The notes: generated by a model not told the origin, from the sequence alone. A stretch of 64,000 bases of DNA from Pectobacterium wasabiae CFBP 3304 (GCF_001742185.1 NZ_CP015750.1:4030001-4094000); one strand, 5' to 3'. Positions 16,841 through 26,299 are shown, numbered from the stretch's first letter. Program-made: numbers and translations.

Positions 16841-17700
16841 AAAGCATCTCCTGATTGATCGCGCAATCGCAGCCGGCGTGATGCCAGTAATCCATGTTTG
16901 GGAGCGAAGACAAACGCCAACAGGAAAACAACGGTTTGTAACGTGACAATCACGCCGCCAGTCGCACCATCGAGGAAAAAGCTCAGATAGGCTCCTACCG
17001 CACTGGTTAGCGCGCCGAGCGCAATAGAAATCACAACCAGGCGACCAAACCGGTCGGTAAGCAGGTAAGCTGTGGCTCCCGGTGTAATCACCATCGCGAT
17101 CACCAAAATCGCGCCGACGGTTTGCAATGCCGCGACAGTACAGGCGCTAAGTAGCGTAAAGAAGAGAATTTTCAGTTTCAGCGGAGAAAGGCCAATCGAA
17201 CGGGCATGGTTCTCATCAAAGAACACAGCCAGCAGATCCTTCCACAGCAGACAGAGGATCACGAACGTCACGCCGATGATGATCTCAACTTGCAGGATAT
17301 CTTCGTCGGCGATACCCAAAATATTGCCGAAAATGATGGACTGCACATTAACCGATGTCGGGTTGAGCGAAATAATCAGCAGACCGACGGCAAAAAACGT
17401 TGAGAAAATAAAACCGATAATCGCATCTTCGCGCAATCGGGTAATGTGACGGATAAGGGTCATCGCCAGCGCAGCGAGCATACCAGTAAAAAATGCGCCG
17501 GCAGCGTAGGGCAGGCCCAATGCATAGGCCCCCGCAACGCCGGGAACAACGGAGTGTGAGAGCGCATCACCCATCAGCGACCAGCCTTTCAGCATCAGGT
17601 ACGCTGAAAGAAAAGCGCATACGCCACCGACAATCGCGCTGACCCAGATCGCCTTGACCATGTAGTTATAGTTGAATGGCTGCAGCAGGATATCGATCAT
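16837..17700 (-). CDS. sitC: Iron/manganese ABC transporter permease SitC
   Basis: 287 residues, an ABC-3 permease paralogous to SitD. Signature segments are LKGWSLMGDALSHSVVPGVAGAYALG near 43-68, TRLREDAIIGFIFSTFF, and the lipid-facing repeats near 190-270. It begins one base inside the sitB stop and overlaps sitD by 4 bases, so the four genes form a tightly coupled operon. Inner membrane. Confidence 0.9.
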   Translation of the reverse strand: MIDILLQPFNYNYMVKAIWVSAIVGGVCAFLSAYLMLKGWSLMGDALSHSVVPGVAGAYALGLPYAAGAFFTGMLAALAMTLIRHITRLREDAIIGFIFSTFFAVGLLIISLNPTSVNVQSIIFGNILGIADEDILQVEIIIGVTFVILCLLWKDLLAVFFDENHARSIGLSPLKLKILFFTLLSACTVAALQTVGAILVIAMVITPGATAYLLTDRFGRLVVISIALGALTSAVGAYLSFFLDGATGGVIVTLQTVVFLLAFVFAPKHGLLASRRLRLRDQSGDAL

Positions 17701-18590
17701 CAGGGCTTCTTCTCCTCCGGTATTGTGCGTGACGCAGGAGGGTCGCTTTTAGTCGAACCATAGAACACCGCAGGACGCTCATCGTCGGTTAATACCGTCA
17801 CCGAGCGAACGTCGTCGTCGTCGTGAAGATGCGCCCCCCCGAGGTTGATGTGCCGCAGGACGCCCCCGAACGTTTTCTCCAAATTACTTTGGGTAAAGGT
17901 GCTGTGTGTCGGCCCTGCGGCTAACACGGTGCGATTGACCAAAATAACATTGTCACAAAACTCGGGGACGCTACCGAGGTTATGGGTTGCTACCAGAATC
18001 AAATGCCCTTCGTCGCGCAAGGTACGAAGTAGCTCGATGATGGCATTCTCCGTTTTGACGTCGACTCCCGTAAAAGGCTCATCCAACAGCAGAACGCTGC
18101 CTTGTTGCGCCAGCGCCCGGGCCAGAAAAACGCGTTTTTTCTGGCCGCCGGACAGTTCCCCGATTTGGCGATGCTGCAGCGTCGACAGCCCGACGCGCTC
18201 CAATGATTCGGCCACAATCGCACGGTCTTGTTTACTGGGGATGCGCAGGAAATTCATCCGCCCGTAGCGCCCCATCATGACCACGTCGGCAACCAGAACG
18301 GGAAAATTCCAGTCCACATCCTCTGTTTGTGGAACATAGGCAACCAGATTCTGTTTCAACGCCTGGTAGATGGGTTGCTGATTGAGCAGTACCTGCCCTG
18401 AGGTTGGCTTGACTAACCCCATGATACTTTTGAATAACGTGGATTTTCCGCTACCATTTACGCCGACCAAAGCGCAAATCGTACCGCCAGTCAGAGAAAA
18501 AGAGGCGTGGCGAATCGCTTGATGTCCGTTGCTGTAAGTAACCGAAACATCATTGACTTCTAGTGACTGCTCTGTTCGATCACGACTCAT
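17700..18590 (-). CDS. sitB: Iron/manganese ABC transporter ATPase SitB
   Basis: 296 residues. Walker [14 protein letters not shown] near 43-55, Q-loop [13 protein letters not shown], signature [15 protein letters not shown] near 143-157, Walker [14 protein letters not shown]-loop THN. The DVDWNFPV after the Q-loop is characteristic of metal-import ATPases of this family. The C-terminal extension (from about residue 240) contains [10 protein letters not shown], a possible metal-sensing acidic/His segment. It overlaps sitA by 4 bases. Confidence 0.9.
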   Translation of the reverse strand: MSRDRTEQSLEVNDVSVTYSNGHQAIRHASFSLTGGTICALVGVNGSGKSTLFKSIMGLVKPTSGQVLLNQQPIYQALKQNLVAYVPQTEDVDWNFPVLVADVVMMGRYGRMNFLRIPSKQDRAIVAESLERVGLSTLQHRQIGELSGGQKKRVFLARALAQQGSVLLLDEPFTGVDVKTENAIIELLRTLRDEGHLILVATHNLGSVPEFCDNVILVNRTVLAAGPTHSTFTQSNLEKTFGGVLRHINLGGAHLHDDDDVRSVTVLTDDERPAVFYGSTKSDPPASRTIPEEKKP

Positions 18591-19501
18591 TGATTAAATC
18601 CTTTCGCGATGGTTTCCACCGTCACTTGTAACAGGTCGATATAGGTTGGTACGGGGCCTTTTTCCGTAGACAGCGAATCAACATACAGCACGCCACCATA
18701 TTTCGCCCCCGTTTCTTTGCTGACCTGTTTTGCGGGCTTATCGGAAATGGTGCTTTCACTAAACACCACAGGGATCGCCTTTTCACGCACGGTATCAATA
18801 ACCCGACGTACCTGCTGCGGCGAACCTTGTTCATCGGCATTGATTGGCCAGAGATAGACTTCATTGAATTGATAATCCTTCGCCAGATAGCTAAATGCGC
18901 CTTCACTGGTGACCAACCAACGCTGCTGCTCTGGAATGCGGGATAGGCGTTCACGCAGTGGTGCATCAAGCGCCTTAATTTTTTCCGCATAGGCCTTGGC
19001 GTTACGGTTATAGGTTTCTGCATTGGCAGGATCGGCTTGAACCAAACCTTTGCGAATGTTTTCAATATAGATTAACGCATTGGAAGGGGACATCCAGGCA
19101 TGCGGATTCGGATTGCCATTATAGGCACCCTCGCGAATAGGGAGGGGCGTAATGCCTTCCGTCACCACGACGGCGGGCACATTTTTGACATTTTCGAAAA
19201 AGCGCGTAAACCAGCGCTCAAGGTTCATACCGTTCCACAGCACCAGTTGTGCAGATTGTGTTTTAACGATATCGCGCGGTGTTGGTTGATAATCATGAAT
19301 CTCTGCACCCGGTTTGGTTATGGACTCAACCGTTGCAGCATCGCCAGCTATGTTTTGGGCGATATCCTGAATAATGGTAAAGGTGGTGATAACTTTTAGT
19401 TTTTCAGTTGCCTGAACGGATGTGCTGGCTAAAAGCAGCAAGGCGCACGAGAGCGCAATACGGCGGAACAAGGCAGATAAAAGGGTGTGAAAACCAATCA
19501 T
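18587..19501 (-). CDS. sitA: Iron/manganese-binding periplasmic protein SitA
   Basis: 304 residues of the ZnuA/TroA cluster 9 binding proteins. The signal peptide is cut after SVQA near residue 31. Metal ligands are expected at His in [10 protein letters not shown] near 68-72, His in NPHAWMSP near 133, Glu in TSEGAFSYL near 199, and Asp in the C-terminal VDSLS near 275. No His-rich loop is present, as expected for iron/manganese instead of zinc proteins. First gene of the operon; a Fur box lies 34 bases upstream. Confidence 0.9.
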   Translation of the reverse strand: MIGFHTLLSALFRRIALSCALLLLASTSVQATEKLKVITTFTIIQDIAQNIAGDAATVESITKPGAEIHDYQPTPRDIVKTQSAQLVLWNGMNLERWFTRFFENVKNVPAVVVTEGITPLPIREGAYNGNPNPHAWMSPSNALIYIENIRKGLVQADPANAETYNRNAKAYAEKIKALDAPLRERLSRIPEQQRWLVTSEGAFSYLAKDYQFNEVYLWPINADEQGSPQQVRRVIDTVREKAIPVVFSESTISDKPAKQVSKETGAKYGGVLYVDSLSTEKGPVPTYIDLLQVTVETIAKGFNQ

Positions 19502-19534
19502 GCGGATATCCTTACAAACCGTGAAATATCATTT

Positions 19535-19553
19535 GAGAATAATTATCAATATC
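19535..19553 (-). promoter_or_regulatory. Fur box of the sit operon
   Basis: GAGAATAATTATCAATATC matches the 19-bp Fur consensus GATAATGATAATCATTATC at 15 positions and sits in the sitA promoter. I saw no MntR palindrome. Confidence 0.8.
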
Positions 19554-19605
19554 ATTTAAGTCAATAGGCAGAAAAACGCAGGGGGTCGTTATTGGAGGGT
19601 GTTTA

Positions 19606-19683
19606 ATGACACAAGCAATCACTGTTCGCAGGCTTGCTGTACGCACTTGCATGGCTAAGGAACGCATCATGCTCCTTTCGTAA
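19606..19683 (+). CDS. Possible 25-residue peptide upstream of sitA (divergent)
   Basis: ATG at 19606 with GGAGG at 19594-19598 (7-base spacing), ending TAA at 19681. The peptide is basic (MTQAITVRRLAVRTC..., ending ERIMLLS). It is too short to judge by composition. It lies divergently between the Fur-controlled sit promoter and the next small frame. The ending faintly recalls the MLLS segment of the E. coli manganese peptide MntS, but this could be chance. Confidence 0.3.
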   Translation: MTQAITVRRLAVRTCMAKERIMLLS

Positions 19684-19910
19684 CAAAAATATTGCTTTAA
19701 TGTAATGAATCGTACTTAAGGTTACAACGAAAGTCTAACGGTAACGAAGGTGAACTGTCGTGCGATTTCTACATCGCTATACGCATGGTGAAATTTACAC
19801 CAAAAAAAAGGAAAAATCGGAGGTAACCTTAAAAAAATTCTGGTGATTGCCGATAAACCATAAAGTATGTGAGAGATGTCTCTATTTTATACAAAAGGAT
19901 TGTAAGTGAT

Positions 19911-20006
19911 ATGAGCACAAAATCAGAACGACGCTGGAAGCTGGCAAGTGTAGTTTTATTGACTTTCTTGGTGGCATTATTAGCCCTGCTGGTTAAAACC
20001 AGTTAA
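19911..20006 (+). CDS. Possible 31-residue single-span membrane peptide
   Basis: ATG at 19911 with AAGGA about 11 bases upstream, TAA at 20004-20006. The polar basic N-terminus (MSTKSERRWK) is followed by one hydrophobic helix of about 18 residues rich in Leu/Val/Ala, then KTS. This is the pattern of small enterobacterial membrane peptides (positive-inside). I do not recognise it. It is upstream of yobF-cspC and separated from it by about 440 bases. Confidence 0.45.
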   Translation: MSTKSERRWKLASVVLLTFLVALLALLVKTS

Positions 20007-20447
20007 TTTCCCGCGTAACGAAAGGTTAGATTATAAATAATTTCTATTATGTAATGTATTAATGCAAGAGATAGAGATAGCATAAAAGTGATAATCGTTT
20101 TTAAATATTGATATAAGCGTGGTCGTTGTCGACACGCTTCCATTAATGCTCAATATCTCGTGATAGTAGAACGCTAATTATAGCTTTTTGTTATGATTGC
20201 AAGTGTAGCGGTGTCAGAAATGCGACATTTGTCGCGTATTTGTTTGCATAATAAAATCTGAAATGCACTTATTGTGTAATGTCAGAAACGGCTTGTGAAT
20301 ATAGGCGTCAGCGTGCGCTATCGTGTATTAATGAATCAGTGATGATGTGAATTTGTGCGGCGTGTCCATGACTGATAAAAAAGGCCTTGCCATCGTTTGC
20401 ATAGTGTGTAATAACGCTTCTGGGTAAAACGAGGTACAGTTCTGTAT
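20007..20447 (+). promoter_or_regulatory. AT-rich region upstream of yobF-cspC
   Basis: I saw no gene here. The stretch is AT-rich and should contain the yobF-cspC promoter and a long leader; I could not place the -35/-10 with confidence. Confidence 0.4.
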
Positions 20448-20564
20448 ATGAATGGCATTTTCAGTAAAGAAGACTTAGGTACAACCTTTAGCGTTGCATG
20501 CTGCTTCTCTGCCGATCCTTATCTTAGTGCCTCAAGCAGTAACGACTTTGGTTTGTCTGTATAA
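20448..20564 (+). CDS. yobF: Small protein YobF upstream of cspC
   Basis: 38 residues, ATG 20448 to TAA 20562-20564. It shares the E. coli YobF (47-residue) pattern M-x-GIFSKE-x-L at the start, then FSA-x-PY-x-SASSSN and a terminal LS. In E. coli, YobF is cotranscribed with cspC and changes under heat stress; its function is unknown. The gap to cspC is 41 bases. GAGG precedes the start at a longish spacing. Identification rests on the motif match plus position. Confidence 0.85.
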   Translation: MNGIFSKEDLGTTFSVACCFSADPYLSASSSNDFGLSV

Positions 20565-20605
20565 CGCCTTTTGGGCGGTTTAAACAATTAAAGGAAATAT
20601 TTGAA

Positions 20606-20815
20606 ATGGCAAAGATTAAAGGTCAGGTTAAGTGGTTCAACGAGTCTAAAGGCTTTGGTTTCATCACTCCTGCTGACGGCAGCAAAGATGTATTCGTACA
20701 CTTCTCTGCAATTCAAGGCAACGGCTTCAAAACTCTGGCTGAAGGCCAGAACGTAGAATTCGAAATTCAGGATGGCCAGAAAGGTCCTTCTGCAGTAAAC
20801 GTCACTGCGCTGTAA
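20606..20815 (+). CDS. cspC: Cold-shock-family RNA chaperone CspC
   Basis: 69 residues, nearly identical to E. coli CspC. It is a five-strand OB-fold with RNP1 KGFGFI (residues 16-21) and RNP2 VFVHF (about 30-34). CspC binds single-stranded RNA and acts as an antiterminator or stabiliser at normal temperature. AAAGGAAATATTTGAA precedes the ATG. It forms an operon with yobF and is closed by a strong terminator. Confidence 0.96.
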   Translation: MAKIKGQVKWFNESKGFGFITPADGSKDVFVHFSAIQGNGFKTLAEGQNVEFEIQDGQKGPSAVNVTAL

Positions 20816-20832
20816 TTTTACAGTTCTGTTGC

Positions 20833-20858
20833 AAAACCCGCCATGGTGCGGGTTTTTT
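20833..20858 (+). terminator. Terminator of cspC
   Basis: AACCCGC and GCGGGTT pair around CATGGT and are followed by TTTTTT. Confidence 0.92.
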
Positions 20859-20943
20859 GTTGTCTGCGTTTTATCTGCACCCGTGATGCTTGTATCTACA
20901 CCCGTAATGCAGTGAAGGCGTGCTTAATGAGGAAAATGTGCCG

Positions 20944-21774
20944 ATGAGTTATCAGTGTCCGCTATGCCAGTTACCTCTGGAGCGACACCCGCGGCAATGG
21001 ACGTGTGGTAAACATAGCTTTGATTGTGCGAAAGAAGGGTACGTCAACCTGTTGCCGGTACAGTTTAAGCGCTCAAAGCAGCCCGGCGATAGTGCTGAAA
21101 TGATGCAGGCTCGGCGCAACTTTCTTGAAGCTGGCCATTATCAACCGCTACGCGACGCTGTGGCGCAGCATATTGATAATATCGTGGCGGATGACGCAAC
21201 CGCACTGCTGGATATCGGCTGTGGTGAAGGATACTACACCGCAGAATTTGCGCATCGCCTTACATTGCGCAGGTCGATGACGATATATGGACTGGATGTT
21301 TCCAAAGCTGCGATTCAACGTGCTGCAAAACGGTATGACCGCGTTGAGTTTTGTGTCGCATCCAGCCAGAGGCTGCCGTTTCCTGACCAATCTCTTGATG
21401 CTGTGGTAAAAATCTATGCGCCATGTAATGACGCAGAATTACTTCGCACGGTTAAGGTTGGCGGTTGGGTCGTGACGGTGTCCCCGGGGCCACGCCACCT
21501 GTTTCAATTGAAGGCAGAAGTCTACGATGAGGTGCTATTACACCCGAGTAAAGACGAGGTGCTTGCCGGCTTTCAGCTTATGGATCAGCAGGTGCTCGCG
21601 TATCCCATGCAGTTATCTGGTAACGAAGCGGCGGCTCTATTGCAAATGACCCCCTTTGCCTGGCGGGCAACGCCAGAGGTCAGCGAGCGATTGTGGGGGA
21701 CTGCTGCATTTAGTTGTGAAACGGATTTTATTATTCGCTTGCATCAGCGTGTTGATATTGATGCGATAGATTGA
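20944..21774 (+). CDS. rlmA: 23S rRNA (guanine-745-N1)-methyltransferase RlmA
   Basis: 276 residues from the ATG at 20944; E. coli RlmA also starts MS-x-x-CPLC. The N-terminal zinc finger has CPLC (residues 5-8) and [13 protein letters not shown]; the Rossmann methyltransferase motif [12 protein letters not shown] is near 86-97, with the acidic LDVSKAAI and the family's IYAPC near 157. It methylates G745 of 23S rRNA using SAM. A GTG six bases earlier is a possible alternative start. Confidence 0.93.
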   Translation: MSYQCPLCQLPLERHPRQWTCGKHSFDCAKEGYVNLLPVQFKRSKQPGDSAEMMQARRNFLEAGHYQPLRDAVAQHIDNIVADDATALLDIGCGEGYYTAEFAHRLTLRRSMTIYGLDVSKAAIQRAAKRYDRVEFCVASSQRLPFPDQSLDAVVKIYAPCNDAELLRTVKVGGWVVTVSPGPRHLFQLKAEVYDEVLLHPSKDEVLAGFQLMDQQVLAYPMQLSGNEAAALLQMTPFAWRATPEVSERLWGTAAFSCETDFIIRLHQRVDIDAID

Positions 21775-21788
21775 TCGAGAAGAATGAA

Positions 21789-21819
21789 AACGGGCAGCGT
21801 GAGAATCGAGCTGCCCGTT
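21789..21819 (+). terminator. Hairpin terminator after rlmA
   Basis: AACGGGCAGC and GCTGCCCGTT pair over 10 bp with an 11-base loop, 15 bases after the stop. The following T content is weak. Confidence 0.7.
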
Positions 21820-21834
21820 GATATAGATGTGTTT

Positions 21835-21978
21835 TATACCCTAAATAATTCGAGTTGCGTGACAAAACGCTAGCGTTTTGAACAACGCCAATGCGTCGGC
21901 CCTTTAGGGCGAGGCCCTCGATGGGCCGAGTATTTAAGGGCAGCCAACGCACAAGCAACGTGAAGTATGACGGGCATA
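21835..21978. repeat. Copy of the TATACC-bounded repeat element (about 144 bp)
   Basis: It starts TATACCCTAAATAATTCGAG and ends near GACGGGCATA, abutting the mntP stop. Internal AAAACGCTAGCGTTTT is a perfect palindrome and GGCCCTTTAGGGC another hairpin. Same family as 15.6 and 44.9 kb. Confidence 0.75.
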
Positions 21979-22551
21979 TCAGGCGGCGTAGCCGAGATGT
22001 TCATACAGGATATTACAGCCGATGCCAATAAGTACCAGCCCACCCATAATCTCCGCTTTTTTACCGAAAATCGGGCCGATATAGCGGCCAATCATCATCC
22101 CAAGCGTGACCATAATCATGGTGGCACAGCCAATAACCATCGCAGTATGGAGAATATTGACTTGGAGGAAAGCCAAACCAACACCAATCGCCATGGCGTC
22201 CAGGCTGGTGGCAATCGCGGTGCAGATTAACAGTGCCAGACTATGATTTTTGACTTTTTCGCAGCGGCAGTCTGAAGAGCCCTTGAATCCTTCAATGACC
22301 ATGCGGCCACCGAGAATCAATAACAGCGTAAAGGCAACCCAATGATCCCATTCGAGAATATATTGGCTGGCAAAAAAACCAAGTGCCCAACCGATGAGTG
22401 GGGTAATTGCTTCGATAACGCCAAAAATGAGACCTGTCCAGATCGCATCGCGGAAGCGGGGATTATGCAGGACGGCACCTTTACCGATTGACGCGGCGAA
22501 GGCATCCATTGACATACCAAATGCTAGGATAAGTGTTGCTGACATATTCAT
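21979..22551 (-). CDS. mntP: Manganese efflux pump MntP (YebN)
   Basis: 190 residues, six predicted membrane segments in two DUF204-type repeats. Conserved acidic motifs are [14 protein letters not shown] near 13-26 and [14 protein letters not shown] near 114-127, whose aspartates are essential in E. coli. A polar loop with CRCEK separates the halves. It exports Mn2+ from the cytoplasm. The yybP-ykoY manganese riboswitch lies in its leader. Confidence 0.95.
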   Translation of the reverse strand: MNMSATLILAFGMSMDAFAASIGKGAVLHNPRFRDAIWTGLIFGVIEAITPLIGWALGFFASQYILEWDHWVAFTLLLILGGRMVIEGFKGSSDCRCEKVKNHSLALLICTAIATSLDAMAIGVGLAFLQVNILHTAMVIGCATMIMVTLGMMIGRYIGPIFGKKAEIMGGLVLIGIGCNILYEHLGYAA

Positions 22552-22627
22552 TGTAAAATAGCCTCGGCTGGACGATTAACCATATACACGCAGATCATCC
22601 CCAACCCGAACGACGATGCTACGTGTC

Positions 22628-22770
22628 TATGGTCTCGCCTGCCAATCATGCTTGGCCGCCCGCACCACGTTTTATACCCCGATAATACGGAGATAGAACG
22701 AGTATGTTGATACGAGCATTTTTGAAAAGTGACTATAGTGACTAATCAAAAATTGGCTACTCCCCAATGA
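22628..22770 (-). ncRNA. yybP-ykoY manganese riboswitch in the mntP leader
   Basis: On the minus strand the leader has the invariant GGGGAGTAGCC (plus positions 22755-22765), followed in order by GTATCAACATACTCG and finally GGCGAGACC (plus 22631-22639). These are the two conserved metal-site loops, in the correct order and spacing for the yybP-ykoY aptamer. Exact ends are approximate. About 75 bases of expression platform lie between it and the mntP start. Confidence 0.87.
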
Positions 22771-22974
22771 CGGCGCAACCTTACCATATTATTTATGGTG
22801 CAAACAACACTAAAAGTTTTAAGTGTTAACAATGCAATTGATAATTATTTTCATTTGGATGTTAACGACAAAATATTGCGTAAAATAACACCAATATTAT
22901 TGAGGTTAAAATACCATCGAAATGGAGGGTGTATATCTCAGGCTATTTTAAATAATTTGAATGGAAAACCGAAT
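22771..22974. other. AT-rich intergenic region between the mntP leader and yobD
   Basis: It holds the mntP promoter side and nothing else I can support. A plus-strand open frame here has no ribosome-binding site and an atypical AT-rich composition. Confidence 0.4.
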
Positions 22975-23433
22975 TCATTGGTTATCAATCATAAATTTAT
23001 ATATTTTTTCTAAATCGTCGAGCTGAGTAACCTGTATCAATAAACGACGTTTCTCAAGATCGATAACTAATACGCCATCCTCAGATAAATTCATATTCTT
23101 AATTCTGGTATAAGGAATGAATAAATTTGCATAAAAGAAACCGGTTGATTTAAAAATCAGTTTGGGGCGACGAATATAAGCCAGATAGCACGCCATGAAG
23201 GCCAGAGAAATCAAAAGATAAGTTGTGATAATGGCACCATTACTCATCACATTTTGATAAATAAGAATACCCACTAAGCCGATGAAAATCAGGGTGTCGA
23301 GTCGATTAATCCGCTTCAGGGGAATGAGCAGTCGTGTTTTCCCTTTGAGTTTATCCATGATGAATTCGTCATAGAGGGCATAAACCAGTGCTAAAGCAAT
23401 CAACCCCACCAGCGTGATGTCTGTCATCGTCAT
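22975..23433 (-). CDS. yobD: YobD family (DUF986) inner-membrane protein
   Basis: 152 residues, same length as E. coli YobD. Three hydrophobic segments (about 5-22, 45-62, 68-86) precede a polar C-terminal half with the conserved [21 protein letters not shown] near 115-135 and [10 protein letters not shown]. No function is known. It follows manZ with a 70-base gap on the same strand, as in E. coli. Confidence 0.9.
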   Translation of the reverse strand: MTMTDITLVGLIALALVYALYDEFIMDKLKGKTRLLIPLKRINRLDTLIFIGLVGILIYQNVMSNGAIITTYLLISLAFMACYLAYIRRPKLIFKSTGFFYANLFIPYTRIKNMNLSEDGVLVIDLEKRRLLIQVTQLDDLEKIYKFMIDNQ

Positions 23434-23506
23434 CGGTATTATCCTTATCCGTTACATCTCAGAGAATAAAGCATAGCCAGGCACATTTGTGCCTGGCTAG
23501 TAGACA

Positions 23507-24349
23507 TTACACGCCGAGCAGGCCGATCCAATATCCGAAGATACCAATGGCGAAGAAGCCCATAATCAACCACAGCGCGTTCACCTTGCGCCGTAATAGC
23601 CACATACAGCCGAACGTCAGCAGTAGGGGAACGAGCCCCGGCATGAGCTGGTCAAGGATGGATTGAACCGTGGTTACGGTGGTTTCTCCATTCTGATTCG
23701 TCACCGTCGACACCACCATCGGAATGTTGACGTGAGTCCATTTATTGACCAATGCCCCCATGACGAATAAACCGAGGATAGACGCTGCTTCGGTCATTTT
23801 TTGCAGGAAACCACCGCCCATATCACTGACGATATCGATCCCTTTACGGTAGCCGTAGGCGACGCCATAGTAACGCACTAACAGGCGAACCAGATTAAAC
23901 AAGACGAAGAAGAGGACGGGTCCCAATAAGCTGCCGCTCATGGCAATCCCCGCGCCTAGCGCTGCGAATACTGGGCGCGCGGTGCCCCAGAATATCGGAT
24001 CGCCAACGCCCGCCAATGGCCCCATCAACCCGACTTTCAGGCCGTTTATCGCCGCGTCGTCAATCGGTGCGCCGTTTGCGCGTTGCTCTTCCATCGCCAT
24101 CGTTACGCCGAGTACCGGCGCAGCAACAAAAGGCTGCGTATTGAAGAACTCAAGATGGCGTTTAATCGCTTGTTTACGCTCTTCCGAATGTTCAGGATAA
24201 AGACGGCGGATCACTGGCACCATGGAAAAACAGAAGCCGAGTGCCTGCATACGTTCAAAGTTCCAGGAGCCTTGAAACAGGTTGGAACGGATAAACACCG
24301 CGCGGATGTCGCTGTCAGTGAGTTTTTTGACATTCGTATTTTCGACCAT
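23507..24349 (-). CDS. manZ: Mannose PTS permease component IID (ManZ)
   Basis: 280 residues from the ATG at 24349, which has AGGAG eight bases upstream; a GTG three codons earlier is less likely. Typical IID motifs: SNLFQGSWNFERMQALGF near 22-39, LMGPLAGVGDPIFWGT near 107-122, GVAYGYRKG, and a hydrophobic C-terminal domain. With ManY it forms the membrane channel for mannose, glucose, glucosamine and related sugars. It follows manY after 14 bases. Confidence 0.94.
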   Translation of the reverse strand: MVENTNVKKLTDSDIRAVFIRSNLFQGSWNFERMQALGFCFSMVPVIRRLYPEHSEERKQAIKRHLEFFNTQPFVAAPVLGVTMAMEEQRANGAPIDDAAINGLKVGLMGPLAGVGDPIFWGTARPVFAALGAGIAMSGSLLGPVLFFVLFNLVRLLVRYYGVAYGYRKGIDIVSDMGGGFLQKMTEAASILGLFVMGALVNKWTHVNIPMVVSTVTNQNGETTVTTVQSILDQLMPGLVPLLLTFGCMWLLRRKVNALWLIMGFFAIGIFGYWIGLLGV

Positions 24350-24363
24350 TTTTCTCACTCCTG

Positions 24364-25161
24364 TTAATCCAGTTCATTATCAAGACCGTTATTGCCTGAT
24401 GTAACAGACTGGCCTTGAACCTTGTTATATTTCGGGCTGAGCTGGATATATAGCACCGCCATCACAATACCGATTACGCCCAGCGCCACCAGGTTGAACT
24501 CTGTGAACGCAGCGGTAACGAAGCCAAGATAGAAGAACGGCATCAGGTAGCCCGCGCGCATCATGTTGATCACCATCGCGTAACCGACGACAACAATCAT
24601 CCCACCCGCGATATTCAGACCGTTGGTGACAACGTCCGGGATGGAATTCAACAACTCGTGAACGGCGTCAGTGCCGACAGAGACTGCGACAATAACCGCA
24701 GGGATTGCGATACGCATGGCTTGAAGCAGCAGGGCGGAGACGTGAATCCAACTGATGGCCGTCAGGTTGCCTCGTTCTGCCGCGCTGTCTGCCGCATGCT
24801 GGAATGCCACCGTGATGGTACGAACAATAATGGTTAAGACCTGGCCAGCAGCGGCAAGCGGAATCGCCAGAGCAATCCCGGCACCGATTCCCTGACCACC
24901 GGCAATAACCAGAATAGTTGATATAATGGAAGCCAGCGCCGCATCAGGTGCTACTGCCGCCCCGATATTCATCCAGCCTAATGCGATCATTTCCAGCGTA
25001 CCGCCAATAATGATCCCGGTTTTTAAATCACCTAATACTGCACCAATTAGCGTACAAGCGACGAGTGGACGGTGGAACTGGAATTCATCGAGAATTGAAC
25101 CCATCCCCGAAACACATGCGACGAGAAATATCAGCACAATTTGAAGTGTGGTAATCTCCAT
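24364..25161 (-). CDS. manY: Mannose PTS permease component IIC (ManY)
   Basis: 265 residues, about eight to ten hydrophobic segments. IIC motifs are SGMGSILDEFQFHRPLVACTLIGAVLGDLKTG (spread over residues 19-50) and GWMNIGAAVAPDAALASIIST near 62-82. A polar C-terminal tail follows. It is the inner-membrane sugar-translocating subunit. The 176-base gap before it (25162-25337) contains a hairpin, so its level relative to manX may be tuned. Confidence 0.94.
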   Translation of the reverse strand: MEITTLQIVLIFLVACVSGMGSILDEFQFHRPLVACTLIGAVLGDLKTGIIIGGTLEMIALGWMNIGAAVAPDAALASIISTILVIAGGQGIGAGIALAIPLAAAGQVLTIIVRTITVAFQHAADSAAERGNLTAISWIHVSALLLQAMRIAIPAVIVAVSVGTDAVHELLNSIPDVVTNGLNIAGGMIVVVGYAMVINMMRAGYLMPFFYLGFVTAAFTEFNLVALGVIGIVMAVLYIQLSPKYNKVQGQSVTSGNNGLDNELD

Positions 25162-25219
25162 CGTACTTCTCCTATAAAATGTGTCTGAGTAAAATAAATC
25201 GCCATCCCCATTGATTTTC

Positions 25220-25252
25220 TATGTCGATATAAGGTTTTTCAATATTGACATA
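25220..25252 (-). repeat. Intercistronic hairpin between manX and manY
   Basis: TATGTCGATAT and ATATTGACATA pair over 11 bases with one mismatch and an 11-base loop. It lies in the intercistronic gap of the operon. Confidence 0.5.
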
Positions 25253-25337
25253 AAGGCATATCTTGAAAATCGTCAGGTCTATAAAGCTATTATTGATGGT
25301 GATGTTAGCGTTAATAACCTTCACATCGTGGCGGGTA

Positions 25338-25826
25338 TCAACGCGGCATTTTGTTAATCAAGTCCATCATTTTAATTCGGGAGTCGGTTGATACTTTCCG
25401 AACTTCCAGTTCAATCCCGCGTTTATCTAATTCACGGAATGCTACAATATCCTTTTCATCGATAGAGACAGCATTATTTACCTGCGTTTTCCCCTGTTTG
25501 AATGCCATCCCGCCAATATTGACCGAGGGAATTTTTACGCCATTTTCGATCAGCGTTAATACATCCGTCGGATTGGTGAACAGCAACATTACGCGATCGG
25601 CGGCATATTTCGGGTTGTCATAAACACGAACGGCTTTTGCCACATCCACGACGTGTGCGGTAACGCCCGGTGGCGCAACTTGAGTCAGCAACGTTTTACG
25701 CACGTGATCGGCAGCGACTTCATCGCTGACAACAATAATGCGCGAAACATTGGTTTCTTTCGTCCAGCGGGTGGCGACTTGACCATGAATCAGACGGTCA
25801 TCAATACGTGCCAACCCGATCTTCAT
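25338..25826 (-). CDS. manX: Mannose PTS component IIB (C-terminal half of split ManX)
   Basis: 162 residues. The IIB active-site histidine is in ARIDDRLIHGQVATRW near residue 15; the rest (IIVVSDEVAADHVRKTLL, PGVTAHVVDVAKA, RGIELEVRKVSTD) follows E. coli ManX closely. In E. coli, IIA and IIB are one 323-residue protein; here IIB is in the -1 frame relative to IIA. The ATG at 25826 is 14 bases after the IIA stop, with AGGA about 12 bases upstream, so independent initiation is possible. It accepts phosphate from IIA and passes it to the sugar. Confidence 0.9.
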   Translation of the reverse strand: MKIGLARIDDRLIHGQVATRWTKETNVSRIIVVSDEVAADHVRKTLLTQVAPPGVTAHVVDVAKAVRVYDNPKYAADRVMLLFTNPTDVLTLIENGVKIPSVNIGGMAFKQGKTQVNNAVSIDEKDIVAFRELDKRGIELEVRKVSTDSRIKMMDLINKMPR

Positions 25827-25840
25827 ATGTTCACCGGGTC

Positions 25841-26299
25841 CTATCGGTGTGGGTACGGCGTTGGTTTTGGGGGAGGAGAAGGGGGAGCTGCTTTGGGTTT
25901 TTCCTGGTGCTTCAGCGCTTTTACGCCATCCCTGCCAGCTTCCAGAGCGATAGCAACCAAATTGGAGAAGGACGGATTATCATCCCGAGCCATAAAGGTT
26001 TCCGCCAGCATGGGAATATTTACGCCAGCGATAACATCATGGTTTTCTTTGTCGGTGACGAGGCGACTGGCGGCATTGAACGGGCTGCCGCCCCAGGTAT
26101 CAACGAGAAACAGCACGCCCTGCGATGTGTCTAACTGCGTGAGTTTTTCCTGATATTTTTCTATCAAAGTTTCGGCGTTTTCTCCGGGGACGAAATCGAT
26201 CCAAGCGACATTACTTTGTTCGCCAAGAATCATTTCTGCTGTCTTTAACAGCGGTCCCGCAGTGGCGCCGTGAGTGCATAACATAATGGCAATACTCAC
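25841..26299 (-). CDS. manX: Mannose PTS component IIA (N-terminal half of split ManX)
   Basis: 152 residues. The phosphorylated histidine is in CTHGATAGPLLKTAEM (His10 equivalent); VDTWGGSPFNAASR near 66-79 is the IIA signature. The domain ends in the Ala/Pro linker and the frame stops at TAG (25841-25843) after YPHR. Shifting to the -1 frame in the linker reads on without a stop into IIB and restores GP-x-x-x-M-x-IGLARI as in E. coli. A C-CCA-AAA heptamer in the zero frame (plus 25865-25871) lies seven codons before the stop. Confidence 0.9.
   Translation of the reverse strand: MSIAIMLCTHGATAGPLLKTAEMILGEQSNVAWIDFVPGENAETLIEKYQEKLTQLDTSQGVLFLVDTWGGSPFNAASRLVTDKENHDVIAGVNIPMLAETFMARDDNPSFSNLVAIALEAGRDGVKALKHQEKPKAAPPSPPPKPTPYPHR

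Noticed and set aside
22795..23013. 72-codon plus-strand frame near the mntP leader
   Set aside because: AT-rich, no ribosome-binding site, overlaps the yobD 3' end, no recognisable motif.
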